From contig CM050449.1 in assembly GCA_027563935.2 (NCBI GenBank), forward strand, positions 15,886,501 through 15,950,500: a stretch of 64,000 nt of DNA, given 5' to 3'. Below the pieces are notes generated by a model. That model was given only the letters and a program-made list of their open reading frames with translations, did no database searches and was not told the origin of the DNA. The position numbers and the translations under genes were made by a program. Source of the DNA: Costus lasius. Its lineage: Eukaryota > Streptophyta > Magnoliopsida > Zingiberales > Costaceae. Positions 52,797 to 64,000 of the stretch are shown here, in pieces. Every line of letters begins with the position of its first letter. Position 1 is the stretch's first letter.

Positions 52797-54799
52797 TGTT
52801 GACACAGATTTATATAGAGTTTTACATGTCAATTTACTTATGGAATCATGCCTATTTCACAACTTTAAGCCTTACAATTGCCTTTATTTGGATATATCTA
52901 TGGAATCTACACCTGTTTCGGTATTTTCACGTTTTCAGATCAAATTGACCACATAGAGGGTAGATTCTGACACTTTGGTAGCAGAGGAGCTCATCCTAAC
53001 TCAAGATGATTCTAACCAGAAGTTTTCGGATTCATTGAAGCCTTTGTTGGAAATCACGATCGGGTCCCGATCAGAATCATGCCCGTGATCGTCGTTATAC
53101 CTGAAGCTGAAACTAACAAATCACGACCGGGCCACGACCAAATTCTCGCCCGAGATCGCAGACCTGCATGTTACGAAATCACGATTTTCACTCAAATCTC
53201 ATTGACCTAACCCTAAGGGAAGCTCAAGGGCACCTAGGACCTTTTTCCCCCGTTGACAAAGAGGGCGGCGTGGAGCAGCTTTTAGGGGGGATTTTGGTTA
53301 CGAAATCATCATTTCGTAAGGGATGGGCGGCTGAAGCTTTGCAGGATATGGAGGTTGGCAGTGAAGATTTCTTTTGCTGGAAAATTACAGCGGCTGAGGC
53401 AGCTTTTGCAGGGCATGGGGAAGATAAGGAGCAACATCCACTTGGGGAAGAGGATAAAAGAGCCTTGAGAAAAGGAAAAGAGGGGGGGGGGGGATTCGCA
53501 CGGGAGAGGAGAGAAAGAGGGAGGAAGAACGCTTGCTGCAGGAGGAGTAGAGGGTGCGCACCAGAACTCATTGAAGATCCTATTGTGTTATCACCTCAAA
53601 ATCAAGTTTGTAAGAAAGATTTACAAGTATCATTTACTTCTTGCATTTATTGTATGAACTTGCATAGCAACGTATGATCCTATCTTTGTGTTGTATTTCC
53701 TGCACGATTCCGCGTATGCACATGCTGTTAAGGATTATTGTTTATGTTGTTTCCATGAATATGATAGACTAAACCCTTAAATCAGGGTGTGGGTGTAGCC
53801 TCTTGATAACTTATTAGTTCTATAGTCTAGCTCTAAGTGCTAATATCCAGCTCGATCTCATGTGCACCCCTTGCTTACACTATTCGAAGGAATGCGTTTG
53901 AGCCTTCTAGCTTTGATTGAGGTTTGTAAATCGAAGAATCACGAGGAGACTCGCTAATTATCCGTACTCCATCGAAAGGTAGTTAGGATCTTAAATGCGT
54001 AGGGGAGACCACAAGTCCGACCTCGCGTCCGAAGCATTTGATCGGGGGTTTATCAAATCTGTTTAAGCTCTTTGCCTACGTTGCCTGAAAAGGAGCGTTT
54101 GAACCTTTTAATTCCTCGTGTGGGGTTTGTAAATCAGGGGCTAGGGAGAATCTACTTGACGAACTGCACTGTCCTTGTGTTAGTTTCTGGGTCGTAGACG
54201 CATCTGGAAAACTTCTTGCGCGCCAGTATGTTGGATTGTTTAGGACGCTATGCCTATGCAGCCCGAGAGGGCGTGCTTGAGCTTGAAGTTACGCGGGGGA
54301 GGTTTGTAAGCCAGGAATTCTTGGGGAGGACCCCTTTTGTCATCCTGTACCCACCGTGGAAGTATTAGGAGTTTAGGCGTTTGGGGAGAAGCGTTTCCAA
54401 CCAAGCGCCATAACCTAATAGGTTTGACCTATAGCCGTGATTGTGGAAACAAACCAGCTATCTGAGGGAGCAGCTACCTAAGTGACAAGGAAGTCGAGTC
54501 CCTTGAACTAGACAGGATAAAGGGTGTTGGAGTCTGGACTATTTAGCTGTAAGAAGTCAAGGCGGTGAACCCACATCCTGATGTTTCATACTATTAAGAC
54601 TCTTTTGTGCAATTCCTCCAATTACATTTTCGTGCACTTAATTAGTTAACATTCAGACTTCATCAATTTCGCATCGTCTAGCTAACAAATTCAAGATGTA
54701 TCAGTACTTGTCCATTAGTTCCTGTGAGATCGATATTTTATTACTTCGATAGTCCCGTGCACTTGCGGGAAACGCCTACTATATCCGTGGGCGCTATCA
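52797..54799 (+). repeat. Right LTR of the Athila-like element, complete (2,003 bp)
   Basis: Starts TGTTGACACA just after the 'cttgaggacaagcaaatg' sequence (52761-52778) that usually precedes the polypurine tract in plant gypsy elements; the tract itself is eroded here. Ends GCGCTATCA followed by GTGGT. A 169-codon open frame at 53168-53677 is shortened in the left LTR and looks fortuitous. Confidence 0.85.
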
Positions 54800-55580
54800 G
54801 TGGTTAGGAGTGGAGGAATGGGAGAGAGACTAGGGTAGGGAGAGGAGTGGAGAGAGGGGGGGGAGAGAAGTGCGGAGGAAGAGGAGGTAGTAGGGAGGGG
54901 GTTGGCGGGGATTGTGGGTGGGGTGGGGGAGGAAGGAGGGACGAGGTGGTGCGGGAGGAGGGGAAATGAGGGGACTAGATGGAGGGGGAGCAGAAGGGGG
55001 GTGTGGAAGAAGAGGGAGGGGTGGAGGGGGAGGAGGGAGGGGAGCGGAGGTAGAGGAGGTGGCAGGGGAGAGGGGGAGGGGCGGTGGGGATTGGGGATGG
55101 GTGGAGGGGGAGTGGAAAGGGGGGGGGGGATGTGGCGGGGAGCGGAAGGGGAGCAGAAGTGGGGTGGAAGAGGAGGGGGGGGCGGGGGCGGGGATTGGAG
55201 AGAGGGGAAGGAGGGGGTGTGGAAGGTGGGGGGGAGAGAGAGGGAAAGGGGGAGGTGGTGGGGGAAGATGGAGTGCAGAGGAGGAGCGAAAAAGGGGAAG
55301 AGGAAGGGCGGGGAGGGGAGGGAAGAATGAGGGTGGAGGGGGAGCAGATTAGGGGGGGGTGGAAGATGAGGGGGCGGGGATTGGATAGAGGGGAAGGAGG
55401 GGGTGCGGAAAGGGGGGGGAGGAGGATAGGTGGTTGGGAGTGGAGGAGTGGGAGAGACACTAGGGTAGGGAGAGGAGTGGAGAGGGGGGGGGAGAGAAAT
55501 GCGGAGGAAGAGGAGGTAGTAGGGGGGGGGGGGGCGGGGGTGGCAGGGAGTAGATGAGGAGGAGTGGGGGGGGGGGATTT
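54800..55580 (+). repeat. Purine-rich minisatellite, right block
   Basis: The same G/A-rich family as 40750-43201, including the anchor 'gatggagtgcagagg' at 55268. It contains two copies of 'gtggttnggagtggag...gagacactagggtaggg' (54800-54845, joined to the retrotransposon, and 55430-55475, uninterrupted). Confidence 0.85.
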
Positions 55581-56199
55581 TTAATCATAGAGTGATTCCT
55601 GGTGAAAAGACAAGGCTACATAGTAATTTTGAGATCAATCAGAGCTCTTCTTGAGAATCTTAAGCCGTGATTCGCAAAAAGTTTCAAAATTCATAGTACA
55701 CTTCACGGCTAGCCCCTAATGAACTTCTTAGACTGTGACCTGAAGATTGAAATTCTAAAGGTTAACATTCTTGAAATCATGGCCATGATAAGAATCTATC
55801 GAAATGCATAGTGGACTTCATGGGCAAGCCATGATAGCGATCACAGGCCTTCTGCCTATTCACCTTCTTCACGTTTTTGCTCGATTGGAGGCTCAGAAAA
55901 ATTTTAAAAATTTGAAAAAAAAAATCAAAAATGAAAAGCCAAGAGGGAGACGATGAGGCTTAAAAGCCCTCTTTTTCATGATGTTTGAGAGGAGAAATCA
56001 ATCAACGAGCGGAGCGAGGGAAAAAACTCAGGTGACGAAGGCTTCCGAAGGTGATCTCGAGGCGATGTTGTGATAATTCTTCAAAAGGGGAAACGTTCGC
56101 AATATCTTCTCCTTCCTTCCCTTAATCTTTGTTTGTGATTTTATTTGTCGATTTCAGAGTTTCGTACTAAACTGTATTGCTGTACTAGCTTAAACTTTT
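55581..56199. other. Unassigned DNA before the tandem array
   Basis: Contains LTR-like phrases ('cttcacgggcaagccatgat' style at 55800-55840) but no frame or repeat that I can place. Confidence 0.4.
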
Positions 56200-59100
56200 T
56201 ATCAACACACACATGGTAATATAATCTCATCACAACACAGACATAAGACAACATCATATAATAATGCATCTCGATCAATGGAACCAAGGGAAGAACCCGG
56301 AAAACCAAATAAATTCGAGGCACGATCTGGCCATAAGATATCAACAATAATCGAGGCTCAACTAGCAAAAAAATCTAGCAAGAAGAATGAGACACGACTT
56401 GGCCAAAAGCATGCATATATCAACCACAATCAAGGGCACTACCTGGCTCAAATACGAACATACATCTACTAGATAAGTAGGGAGAGATCAACCTCCAAGA
56501 TCCAAGTAAACTTAGCCAACTCTACTAGATAAGTAGGGAGAACATACATCTACTAGATAACATCATGCACTTGCGGTGCGTATCAAGTTTTTGGCGTCGT
56601 TGCTGGGAGCAAATAGTCAATATTAACGCATTTCTAAAGTTTAGTAGACTACGCTTTTTATCTGTTTTGTTTATTTACTATTGTCTGTTTCAATTTCTGC
56701 TTTTCCCTTTCATAAGCTTAATCACTCTGTCTGACTAATTTTTATGCAAAGAAGCTTAAGAATAAGTGACCTCTACGAGCTAGATCTTGAAATTAAGAGG
56801 ACATTTAGGTGAAGAAGGAAATTAAAGGAGCTTAGGGGAAAAGAAAGCCGAACCCAAATGGAGCCCCTACAACCAAATCTGGATAATGCTCAAGCACCCT
56901 TAACTGCAGGGAATAACAATAACAACAATCGAACTCTAAAGGGTTATACTGCTCCTTTCATTTAAGGCCTACAGTGGAGGCCAAAAACTTTGAAATTAAA
57001 CCGGCTCTATTTGTCTATGTTTCAACAACATCAATTTGTGGGTTCTCATCTTGAGGATCCAAACATGCATCTAGCCATACTTTTGCAATACTGTGATACC
57101 TTAAAAATTAATGGTGTTTCTACTGATGCTATCAGGTTAAGGCTATTTCGCTTTTCTCCCTTTTCTTATCTTTCTCTTTTATTCGTTCAACCCTTTTTTT
57201 TTCATTTTTACAACCCCTCACACATAAGTTACAAAGCCTCACTTACTCTCTTCCCTTTACAAGCACCTAAGAGGAAGCAAAGGCAACATAGGGGAATTCT
57301 AGTACCCACGTGCACAAGCCAACCTGGCTATTTCATTGCATAGCAAACATAATCAACACACGCATGGTAATGTAATCTCATCATAACACAGGCATACGGC
57401 AACATCATATAATAATGCATCCCAAACAATGGAACCAAGGGAAGAACCTGGAAAACCAAATAAATTCGAGGCACGACCTGGCCTAAGATATCAACAATAA
57501 TCGTGGCTCGACCTGGCCAAAAAATCCAGCAAGAAGAACGAGACACGACTTGGCCAAAAGCATGCATATATCAACCATAATCAAGGGCACGACTTGGCCC
57601 AAATACGAACATAAATCTACTAGATAAGTAGGGAGAGATCAACCTCCAAGATCCAAGTAAACTCAGCTAACTCTACTAGATAAGTAGGGAGAACATACAT
57701 CTACGAGATAACACCATGCACTTGCGGTGCATAACAAGTTTTTGGCATCGTTGCCGGAAGCAAACGGTTAATATTAATGCATTTCTAAAGTTTAGTAGAC
57801 TAAGTTTTTTGTCTGTTTTGTTTCTTTACTAATGTCTGTTTTAGTTTCTGCTTTTCCCTTTCATAAGCTTAATCACTTTGTCTGACTAATTTTTATGCAA
57901 AGAAGCTTAAGAATAGGTGACCTCTACGACCTAGATCTTGAAATTAAGAGGACATTTAGGTAAAGAAGGAAACTCAAGGAGCTTAGGGAAAAAGAAAGCC
58001 GAACCCAAATGGAGCCCCTACAACCGAATCTAGATAATGCTCAAGCACCCTTAGCTGCAGGGAATAACAATAACAACAATCGAACTTTGAGGGGTTATAC
58101 TGCTCCTTTCATTTAAGGTCTATAGTGGAGGCCAACAACTTTGAAATTAAACCGGCTCTATTGTCTATGGTTCAACAACATCAGTTTGGGGGTTCTCCTC
58201 TTAAGAATCCAAACATGCATCTAGCCATATTTTTACAATACTGTGATACCTTAAAAATTAATAGTGTTTCTACTGATGCTATCAGGTTAAAGCTATTTCG
58301 CTTTTCTCCCTTTTCTTATCTTTCTTTTTTATTCGTTCAACCCTTTTTTTTCACTTTTACAACCCCTCACACATAAGTTACAAAGCCTCACTTACTTTTT
58401 TCCCTTTACAAGCACCTAAGAGGAAGCAAAGGCAACATAGGGGTATTTGAGTACTTGCATGCGTAAGCCAACCTGGCTATTTCATTGCATAACAAACATA
58501 ATCAACACACACATGGGAATATAATCTCATCACAACACAGGCATAAGGCAACAACATTTAATAAAGCATCTCAATCAATGGAACCAAGGGAAGAACTCGG
58601 AAAACCAAATAAATTTGAGGCACGACCTGGCCATAAGATATCAACAATATTCGAGGCTCGACCAAGCCAAAAAATCCAGCAAGAAGAATGAGACATGACT
58701 TGGCCAAAAGCATGCATATATCAACCACAATCAAGGGCACGACCTGGCCCAAATACGAACATACATCTACTAGATAAGTAGGGAGAGATCAACCTCCAAG
58801 ATCCAAGTAAACTCAACCAACTCTACTAGATAAGTAGGGAGAACATACATTTACTAGATAACACCACGCACTTGCAGTGCGTATCAAGTTTTTGGCGTCG
58901 TTGCCGGGAGCAAACGGTCAATATTAACGCATTTCTGAAGTTTTGTAGACTAAGCTTTTTGTTTGTTTTGTTTCTTTACTATTGTCTGTTTCAGTTTCTG
59001 CTTTTCCCTTTCATAAGCTTAATCACTTTGTCTGACTAATTTTTATGCAAAGAAGCTTAAGAACATGTGACCTCTACGAGCTAGATCTTGAAATTAAGAG

Positions 59101-61903
59101 GACATTTAGGTGAGGAAGGAAACTCAAGGAGCTTAGAGAAAAAGAAAGCCGAACCCAAATGGAGCCCCTACAACCGAATCTGGATAATGCTCAAGCACCC
59201 TTAGCTGCAGGGAATAACAATAACAACAATCGAACTCTGAGGGGTTATATTGCTCCTTTCATTTAAGGTCTATAGTGGAGGCCAACAACTTTGAAATTAA
59301 ACCGGCTCTATTGTCTATGGTTCAACAACATCAGTTCGGGGGTTCTCCTCTTAAGGATCCAAACATGCATGTAGTCATATTTTTACAATACTATGATACG
59401 TTAAAAATTAATGGTGTTTCTACTGATGCTATCAGGTTAAGGCTATTTCGCTTTCTCCCTTTTCTTATCTTTCTTTTTTATTCATTCAACCCTTTTTTTT
59501 CACTTTTACAACCCCTCACACAAAAGTTACAAAACCTCACTTACTCTCTTCCCTTTACATGCACCTAAGAGGCAGCAAAGGCAACATAGGGGTATTCGAG
59601 TACCCGCATGCGCAAGCCAACTTGGCTATTTCATTGCATAGTAAACATAATCAACACACGCATGGTAATATAATCTCATCACAACACAGGCATAAGGCAA
59701 CATCATATAATAATGCATCTCAATCAATAGAACCAAGGGAAGAACTCGGAAAACCAAATAAATTCGAGGCACGACTTGGCCATAAGATATCAACAATATT
59801 CAAGGCTCGACCCGGCCAAAAAATCCAGCAAGAAGTAAGAGACACGACTTGGCCAAAAGCATGCATATATCAACCACAATCAAGGGCACGACCTGGCCCA
59901 AATACGAACATACATCTACTAGATAAGTAGGGAGAGATCAATCTCCAAGATCCAAGTAAACTCAGCCAACTCTACTAGATAAGTAGGGAGAACATACATC
60001 TACTAGATAACACCGTGCATTTGCGGTGCGTATCATGTTTTTGGCGTCGTTGCCTGGAGCAAACGGTCAATATTAACGCATTTCTGAAGTTTCGTAGACT
60101 AAGCTTTTTGTTTGTTTGATCACTCTGTCTGTTTCATAAGCTAAATCACTCTGTCTGTTTGATTTTTATGCAAAAAAGCTTCAAAACAGGTGAACTCTAC
60201 GAGCTAGATCTTGAAACTAAGAGGACGTTTAGGTGAAGAAGGAAACTCAAGGAGCTAAGGGAAAAAGAATGCTGAACCCAAATGGAGCCCCTACTATCGA
60301 ATCTGGATTTCAAGCACCCTTAGCTGTAGGGAAGAACAATAACAATAATCGAACTCTGAGGGGTTATACTTCTCCTTTTATTTAAGGCCTATAGTAGAGG
60401 TCAACAACTTTGAAATTAAATCGGCTCTATTGTCTATGGTTCAACAACATCAGTTCGGGGGTTCTTCTTTTGAGGATCCAAACATACATCTAGCCATACT
60501 TTTGTAATACTGTGATACCTTAAAAATTAATGGTGTCTCTACTGATACTATCAGGTTAAGGCTATTTCGTTTTTCCCCCTTTTCTTATCTTTCTCTTTTA
60601 TTCATTCAACCCTTTTTTTTCATTTTTACAACCCCTCACACATAAGTTACAAAGCCTCACTTACTCTCTTCCCTTTACAAGAACCTAAGAGGAAGCAAAG
60701 GCAACATAAGGGAATTGAGTACTCGCGTGTGCAAGCCAACCTGGCTATTTCATTGCATAGCAAACATAATCAACACACGCATGGTAATATAATCTCATCA
60801 CAACACAGGCATAAGGCAACATCATATAATAATGCATCTCAATCAATGGAACCAAGGGAATAATCCAGAAAACCAAATAAATTTGAGGCACGACCTGGCC
60901 ATAAGATATCAACAATAACCAAAGCTCGACCTGGCCAAAAAATCCAGCAAGTAGAACGAGACACGACTTGGCCAAAAGCATGCATATATCAACCACAATC
61001 AAGGGCACGACCTGGCCCAAATAGGAACATACATCTTCTAGATAAGTACGAAGAGATTAACCTCCAAGATCCAAGTAAACTCAGCCAACTCTACTAGATA
61101 AGTAGGGAAAACATACATCTACTAGATAATACCGTGCACTTGCGGTGCGTAACAAGTTTTTATCGTCGTTGCCGGGAGCAAACAGTTTGCTTTTCCCATT
61201 CATAAGCTCAATGACTTTGTCTGACTGATTTTTATGCAAAGAAGCATAAGAACAGGTGACCTCTATGAGCTAGATCTTGAAATTAAGAGGACATTTAGGT
61301 GAAGAAGGAAACTCAAGGAGCTTAGGGAAAAAAGAAAGCCGAACCCAAATAGAGCCCCTACAATCGAATCTGGATAATGCTCAAGCACCCTTACCTGAAG
61401 GGAATAACAATAACAACAATCGAATTCTGAGTGGTTATACTGCTCCTTTCATTTAAGGCCTATAGTGGAGGCCAATAACTTTGAAATTAAACCGGCTCTA
61501 TTGTCTATAGTTCAACAACATCAGTTCGGGGGTTCTCCTCTTATCTTTCTTTTTTATTCGTTCAACCCTTTTTTTCATTTTTACAACCCCTCACACATAA
61601 GTTACAAAGCCTCACTTACTCTCTTCCCTTTACAAGCACGTAAGAGGAAGGAAAGGCAATATAGGGGTATTCGAGTACCCGCATGCGCAAGCCAACTTGG
61701 CTATTTCATTGCATAGCAAACATAATCAACACACGCATGGTAATATAATCTCATCACAACACAGGTATAAGACAACATCATATAATAATGCATCTGAATT
61801 AGTGGAACCATGGGAAGAACCCGAAAAACCAAATAAATTCGAGGCACGACCTGGCCTTAAGATATCAACAATAATCGAGGCTTGACCTGGCCAAAAAATC
61901 CAC
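56200..61903 (+). repeat. Retrotransposon-derived tandem array, ~1.15-kb unit, five periods plus a partial
   Basis: The anchor GGAACCAAGGGAAGAA lies at 56280, 57431, 58580, 59729 (one change), 60848 and 61804 (one change): spacings 1151, 1149, 1149, 1119 and 956. Each full unit holds an LTR end ('tctactagataagtagggag' twice), a primer-site-like 'tttttggcgtcgttgcc' (near 56588, 57739, 58889, 60038 and 61157), a 5' leader, and a gag start ([38 protein letters not shown]). Gag always breaks off at the same place (AIRLRLFRF...), so the unit was cut before it was multiplied. The last unit has lost ~130 bp of gag. Confidence 0.85.
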
Positions 61904-63060
61904 CCTGGACTCACCCTCTCTCTGTTGGGACCGAATAAGTATCGGGGCTACTTTGATCCAATGCCCTAGGTGATATCAATCGCCCCCAGTCCCTTGAATA
62001 ACGACACAGACTGGGTCACATAGTAGCTACCCTACAACCCCTTTCATGGGTCAGTAGCCGATACATGGTTGTATCGGTCTCGGATGCGTCCATCGTCTAG
62101 CGACCGTATACAAACCAATACCCGCCCAGCGGGCCCTGACATCATACTACTGAGATCTGTAACAACACCTTGTAGTACCTTAGCTTTCGTGCCGTTGATC
62201 CTATGTCTAGGCTTGACCTGTGTCATGTCACGCTTCCGCGTGCCAAGGCTTTTGCTTGCTTGTCCTTGCACTGTAACTAGTGGCCATGCCCACAGTCTCG
62301 CCGTTGACCATCGAGATCAAGCGCGTACTCGCGTAGTAGTACTCGGTCAGTGTGCACTGCGACCTCGTCGTTAGGCGGCCTATTACATCGGTCCACACAA
62401 TCCCATCTCTTGGGAGAGCTAGCTTACTACCGAAGCTCTGGCACCAGCGAGAGCTCCCACTGCAGAGGAGGCTCGCTTGCAGCTAAAGCTATCATGTCAA
62501 TCGATGACCAATATAAGTGAGAGGATCCTTCAACACGAATGGCGCAGTCCACCAGGACTCGGCCACGTCCTAGACGGGCCCGATGCCAGCCACGAACACA
62601 CATACACATGTACGAAAACCACATGCCAAATATATATATAAAAGAGCTATGTGTTTACTCGATCAACGTCCAAGGGCGAGACGTGATCGTCCAATATGAT
62701 CCTGATAGGATCTGGGGGTTGCTCAAGCCCCAAGTGCATTACATGCACCCCTGTCCAGTGAAGTCGCCGCCCTCGGTGACTGGACAAAAGATACTCGAGT
62801 TTGATCCTCATCTGCCATAAGAAGCATAGCCCTCTCCCTGGGCCTCCGCCACGGACAATATCAATAATAATCAGAAGGAAAAAAGAAAGCCGTAAAATAA
62901 CCATAAATACCATAATAACTCGTTTGGTGGGAAATAATTCGTCCGATACTCTGATCGAACTGAACAAGAATACCCAGGCAGTATACGCGTGCTGGAATCT
63001 CCGGCAGCACGGACTCGTGCTGGAATCTACATCAGTGCGATAGCTGGCTTTGATCAGAAT
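61904..63060. other. Unassigned DNA, possibly LTR of another element
   Basis: 'ctgttgggaccgaataagta' at 61923 could be an LTR start, but no second copy lies in the window. Frames on both strands at 62044-63108 have no motif. Confidence 0.35.
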
Positions 63061-63109
63061 GTGGGGAGAATTATCGCAAGCTTTCCTTTCAAAATACTTT
63101 CCCCCCAAT

Positions 63110-63592
63110 AAGACTATTCAATTAAAGAATTAAATCACAAGCTTCATGCAAAAGGTTGAAGAATCTCTTTATGAGGCTTGGGACAGATTCAAGGAGTTAC
63201 AAAGAATGTGCCCACACAACAGCATAGAAACTTGGGTGCTCGTTCATACATTTTATAACGGGTTGAATGACAACACAAGGCTCACTGTCGATGCAGTAGC
63301 TGGAGGAGCCTTGATGGACAGAGGAGTTGAAGATGCGATGAACCTATTGGAAGATATGGTGATGAACCGCCATCAGTGGTCATCCGAAAGAGGTACACCT
63401 TCTAGGGTGTCAGGCAAGTATGAACTTGATGCTTTGACCTCACTCACTGCTAAGGTAGATTCCTTAACCAAAATGATAGATTCTTTCACAATCAACTCTG
63501 CTGAAGTTAACGCTATATCTCGTGAGTTGTGTGGAGTTACAGGTCATTGCATTTTGGTAGTGTTTTTCAGTTGTATTTCATGTCAAATCTAG
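63110..63592 (+). pseudogene. Gypsy gag fragment
   Basis: After an in-frame TAA at ~63132 the frame reads SLYEAWDRFKELQRMCPHNS, then LVHTFYNGLNDNTRLTVDAV, AVAGGALMDRG and LTAKVDSLTKMIDSF. This is the second half of a plant Athila/Tat-type gag capsid domain and its coiled tail. It continues where the gag starts of the tandem array stop, but is a different, longer piece. It is truncated at 63592 in unrelated sequence, with no zinc knuckle. Confidence 0.75.
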
Positions 63593-63804
63593 GCTTATTT
63601 TAACACTTTTATACTCATTATAGCCTTATTTCCTTCATATCTTCGGAATATTTACTTTTTGGTACTTTTATATAATTTCAGGTAAAAACACCCTTTTTTC
63701 GACATATTTTGAAGATTCTGAGGCCATGGGACGATTTCTCGTGTGAAGACGAAGTCACACATCAAATTTGGGCTTAAATAGAGTTAGCCTCAAAAATACG
63801 GCCA

Positions 63805-63961
63805 GGTGAACCCCATGGGGTTCACCAGATTCTTCGCCAGGCTGTAGGAAACTCACAGAGAGAATTACGGCTGGGTGAACCCCATGGGGTTCACCATCCC
63901 GGTCGTCAGCCAGCAGAGGTCCAGAAAGCATCACGGCCAGGTGAACCCCACCGGGTTCACC
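63805..63961. repeat. Three palindromes with ~68-bp spacing
   Basis: GGTGAACCCC followed by its inverse forms a perfect 22-bp palindrome at 63805-63826 and 63874-63895, and an imperfect one at 63940-63961 (centre ACCGG). Each is preceded by 'cacggc(c/t)(a/g)g' or similar. Probably within a retrotransposon LTR by analogy with the 43456-43585 repeats. Confidence 0.8.
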
Positions 63962-64000
63962 GATTTTCACTTTGGTCGAGATCTGTCCAGAGAGAAGCAC

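Larger units (their letters stand above)
43202..54799 (+). mobile_element. Athila-like Ty3/gypsy retrotransposon, 11.6 kb, with replaced interior
   Basis: Left LTR from 43202 (TGTTAACACA), right LTR 52797-54799 (TGTTGACACA ... GCGCTATCA). Flanked by GTGGT on both sides (43197-43201 and 54800-54804). It interrupts the minisatellite; an unoccupied equivalent, 'aggtggttgggagtgg', lies at 55426-55442. Order inside: truncated left LTR, caulimovirid B mosaic (44436-47280), integrase, spacer, Athila-type late ORF, hairpin repeats, nested hAT element, right LTR. Primer site, gag, protease and RT are gone, so it cannot move by itself. Confidence 0.85.

Noticed and set aside
53168..53677. 169-codon frame in the right LTR
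   Set aside because: Broken in the left LTR by small changes; no domain; lies wholly inside the LTR.
54902..55557. Gly/Arg/Glu-rich frames in the right minisatellite block
   Set aside because: Same composition artefact as the left block.
56200..61903. CRISPR-like or gene-family array because of regular spacing
   Set aside because: The unit is over 1 kb and contains retrotransposon LTR end, primer site and gag; no short repeats with unique spacers.

Overview
The window is repeat-rich nuclear DNA of a flowering plant. The evidence is decayed plant-type genes (a lectin-domain receptor kinase, a class XI myosin tail, an OVATE-domain fragment, a TPX2-like exon), Ty3/gypsy elements of the Athila kind, Ty1/copia debris, hAT and Mutator miniature elements, and two lineages of endogenous pararetrovirus (Caulimoviridae). 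I cannot name the species. I see no intact host gene and no tRNA, rRNA or CRISPR array.

Layout. 1-3950 holds host relics, a complete 495-bp hAT miniature element with 8-bp target duplications, and the edge of a GC-rich repeat (R1). 3964-22533 is a scrambled cluster of one caulimovirid (lineage A). Its pieces lie on both strands, and a 4.4-kb rearranged block is present twice in inverted orientation. 22536-26520 is R1 again, split by a 2.26-kb Mutator-like element with ~400-bp terminal inverted repeats that carries an OVATE fragment; a second foldback element sits inside its right repeat. 26540-33000 is AT-rich DNA, a gene-fragment triplication and a possible long LTR. 33110-36200 is a myosin XI tail pseudogene carrying a decayed copia element. 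40080-43201 and 54800-55580 are two halves of one purine/pyrimidine-biased minisatellite, split by an 11.6-kb Athila-like retrotransposon (5-bp duplication GTGGT). The part of that retrotransposon where gag, protease and RT should lie is occupied by scrambled DNA of a second caulimovirid (lineage B). 56200-61903 is a tandem array of a ~1.15-kb unit made from the LTR end, primer site and gag start of another retrotransposon. 61904-64000 holds a gag fragment and palindromic repeats.

Putting the fragments of lineage A in order gives: tRNA-Met primer site, ~650-nt leader (with an ATG-poor coding-like frame), ORF1 (160 aa), ORF2 (159 aa), movement protein (321 aa), coat protein (555 aa, zinc knuckle), a separate cysteine-rich ORF (158 aa), protease-RT-RNase H, a 468-codon last ORF of unknown function, then the promoter. 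Consecutive ORFs up to the cysteine-rich one overlap by 1-7 nt. The cysteine-rich ORF carries a CX2CX11CX2CX4CX2C pattern that I know from badnaviruses, where it lies inside a polyprotein. This split layout, the last ORF shared by lineages A and B, and non-coding blocks conserved between A and B are the most novel content here. No complete viral genome is present in collinear form: every copy is interrupted, inverted, deleted or carries stops.
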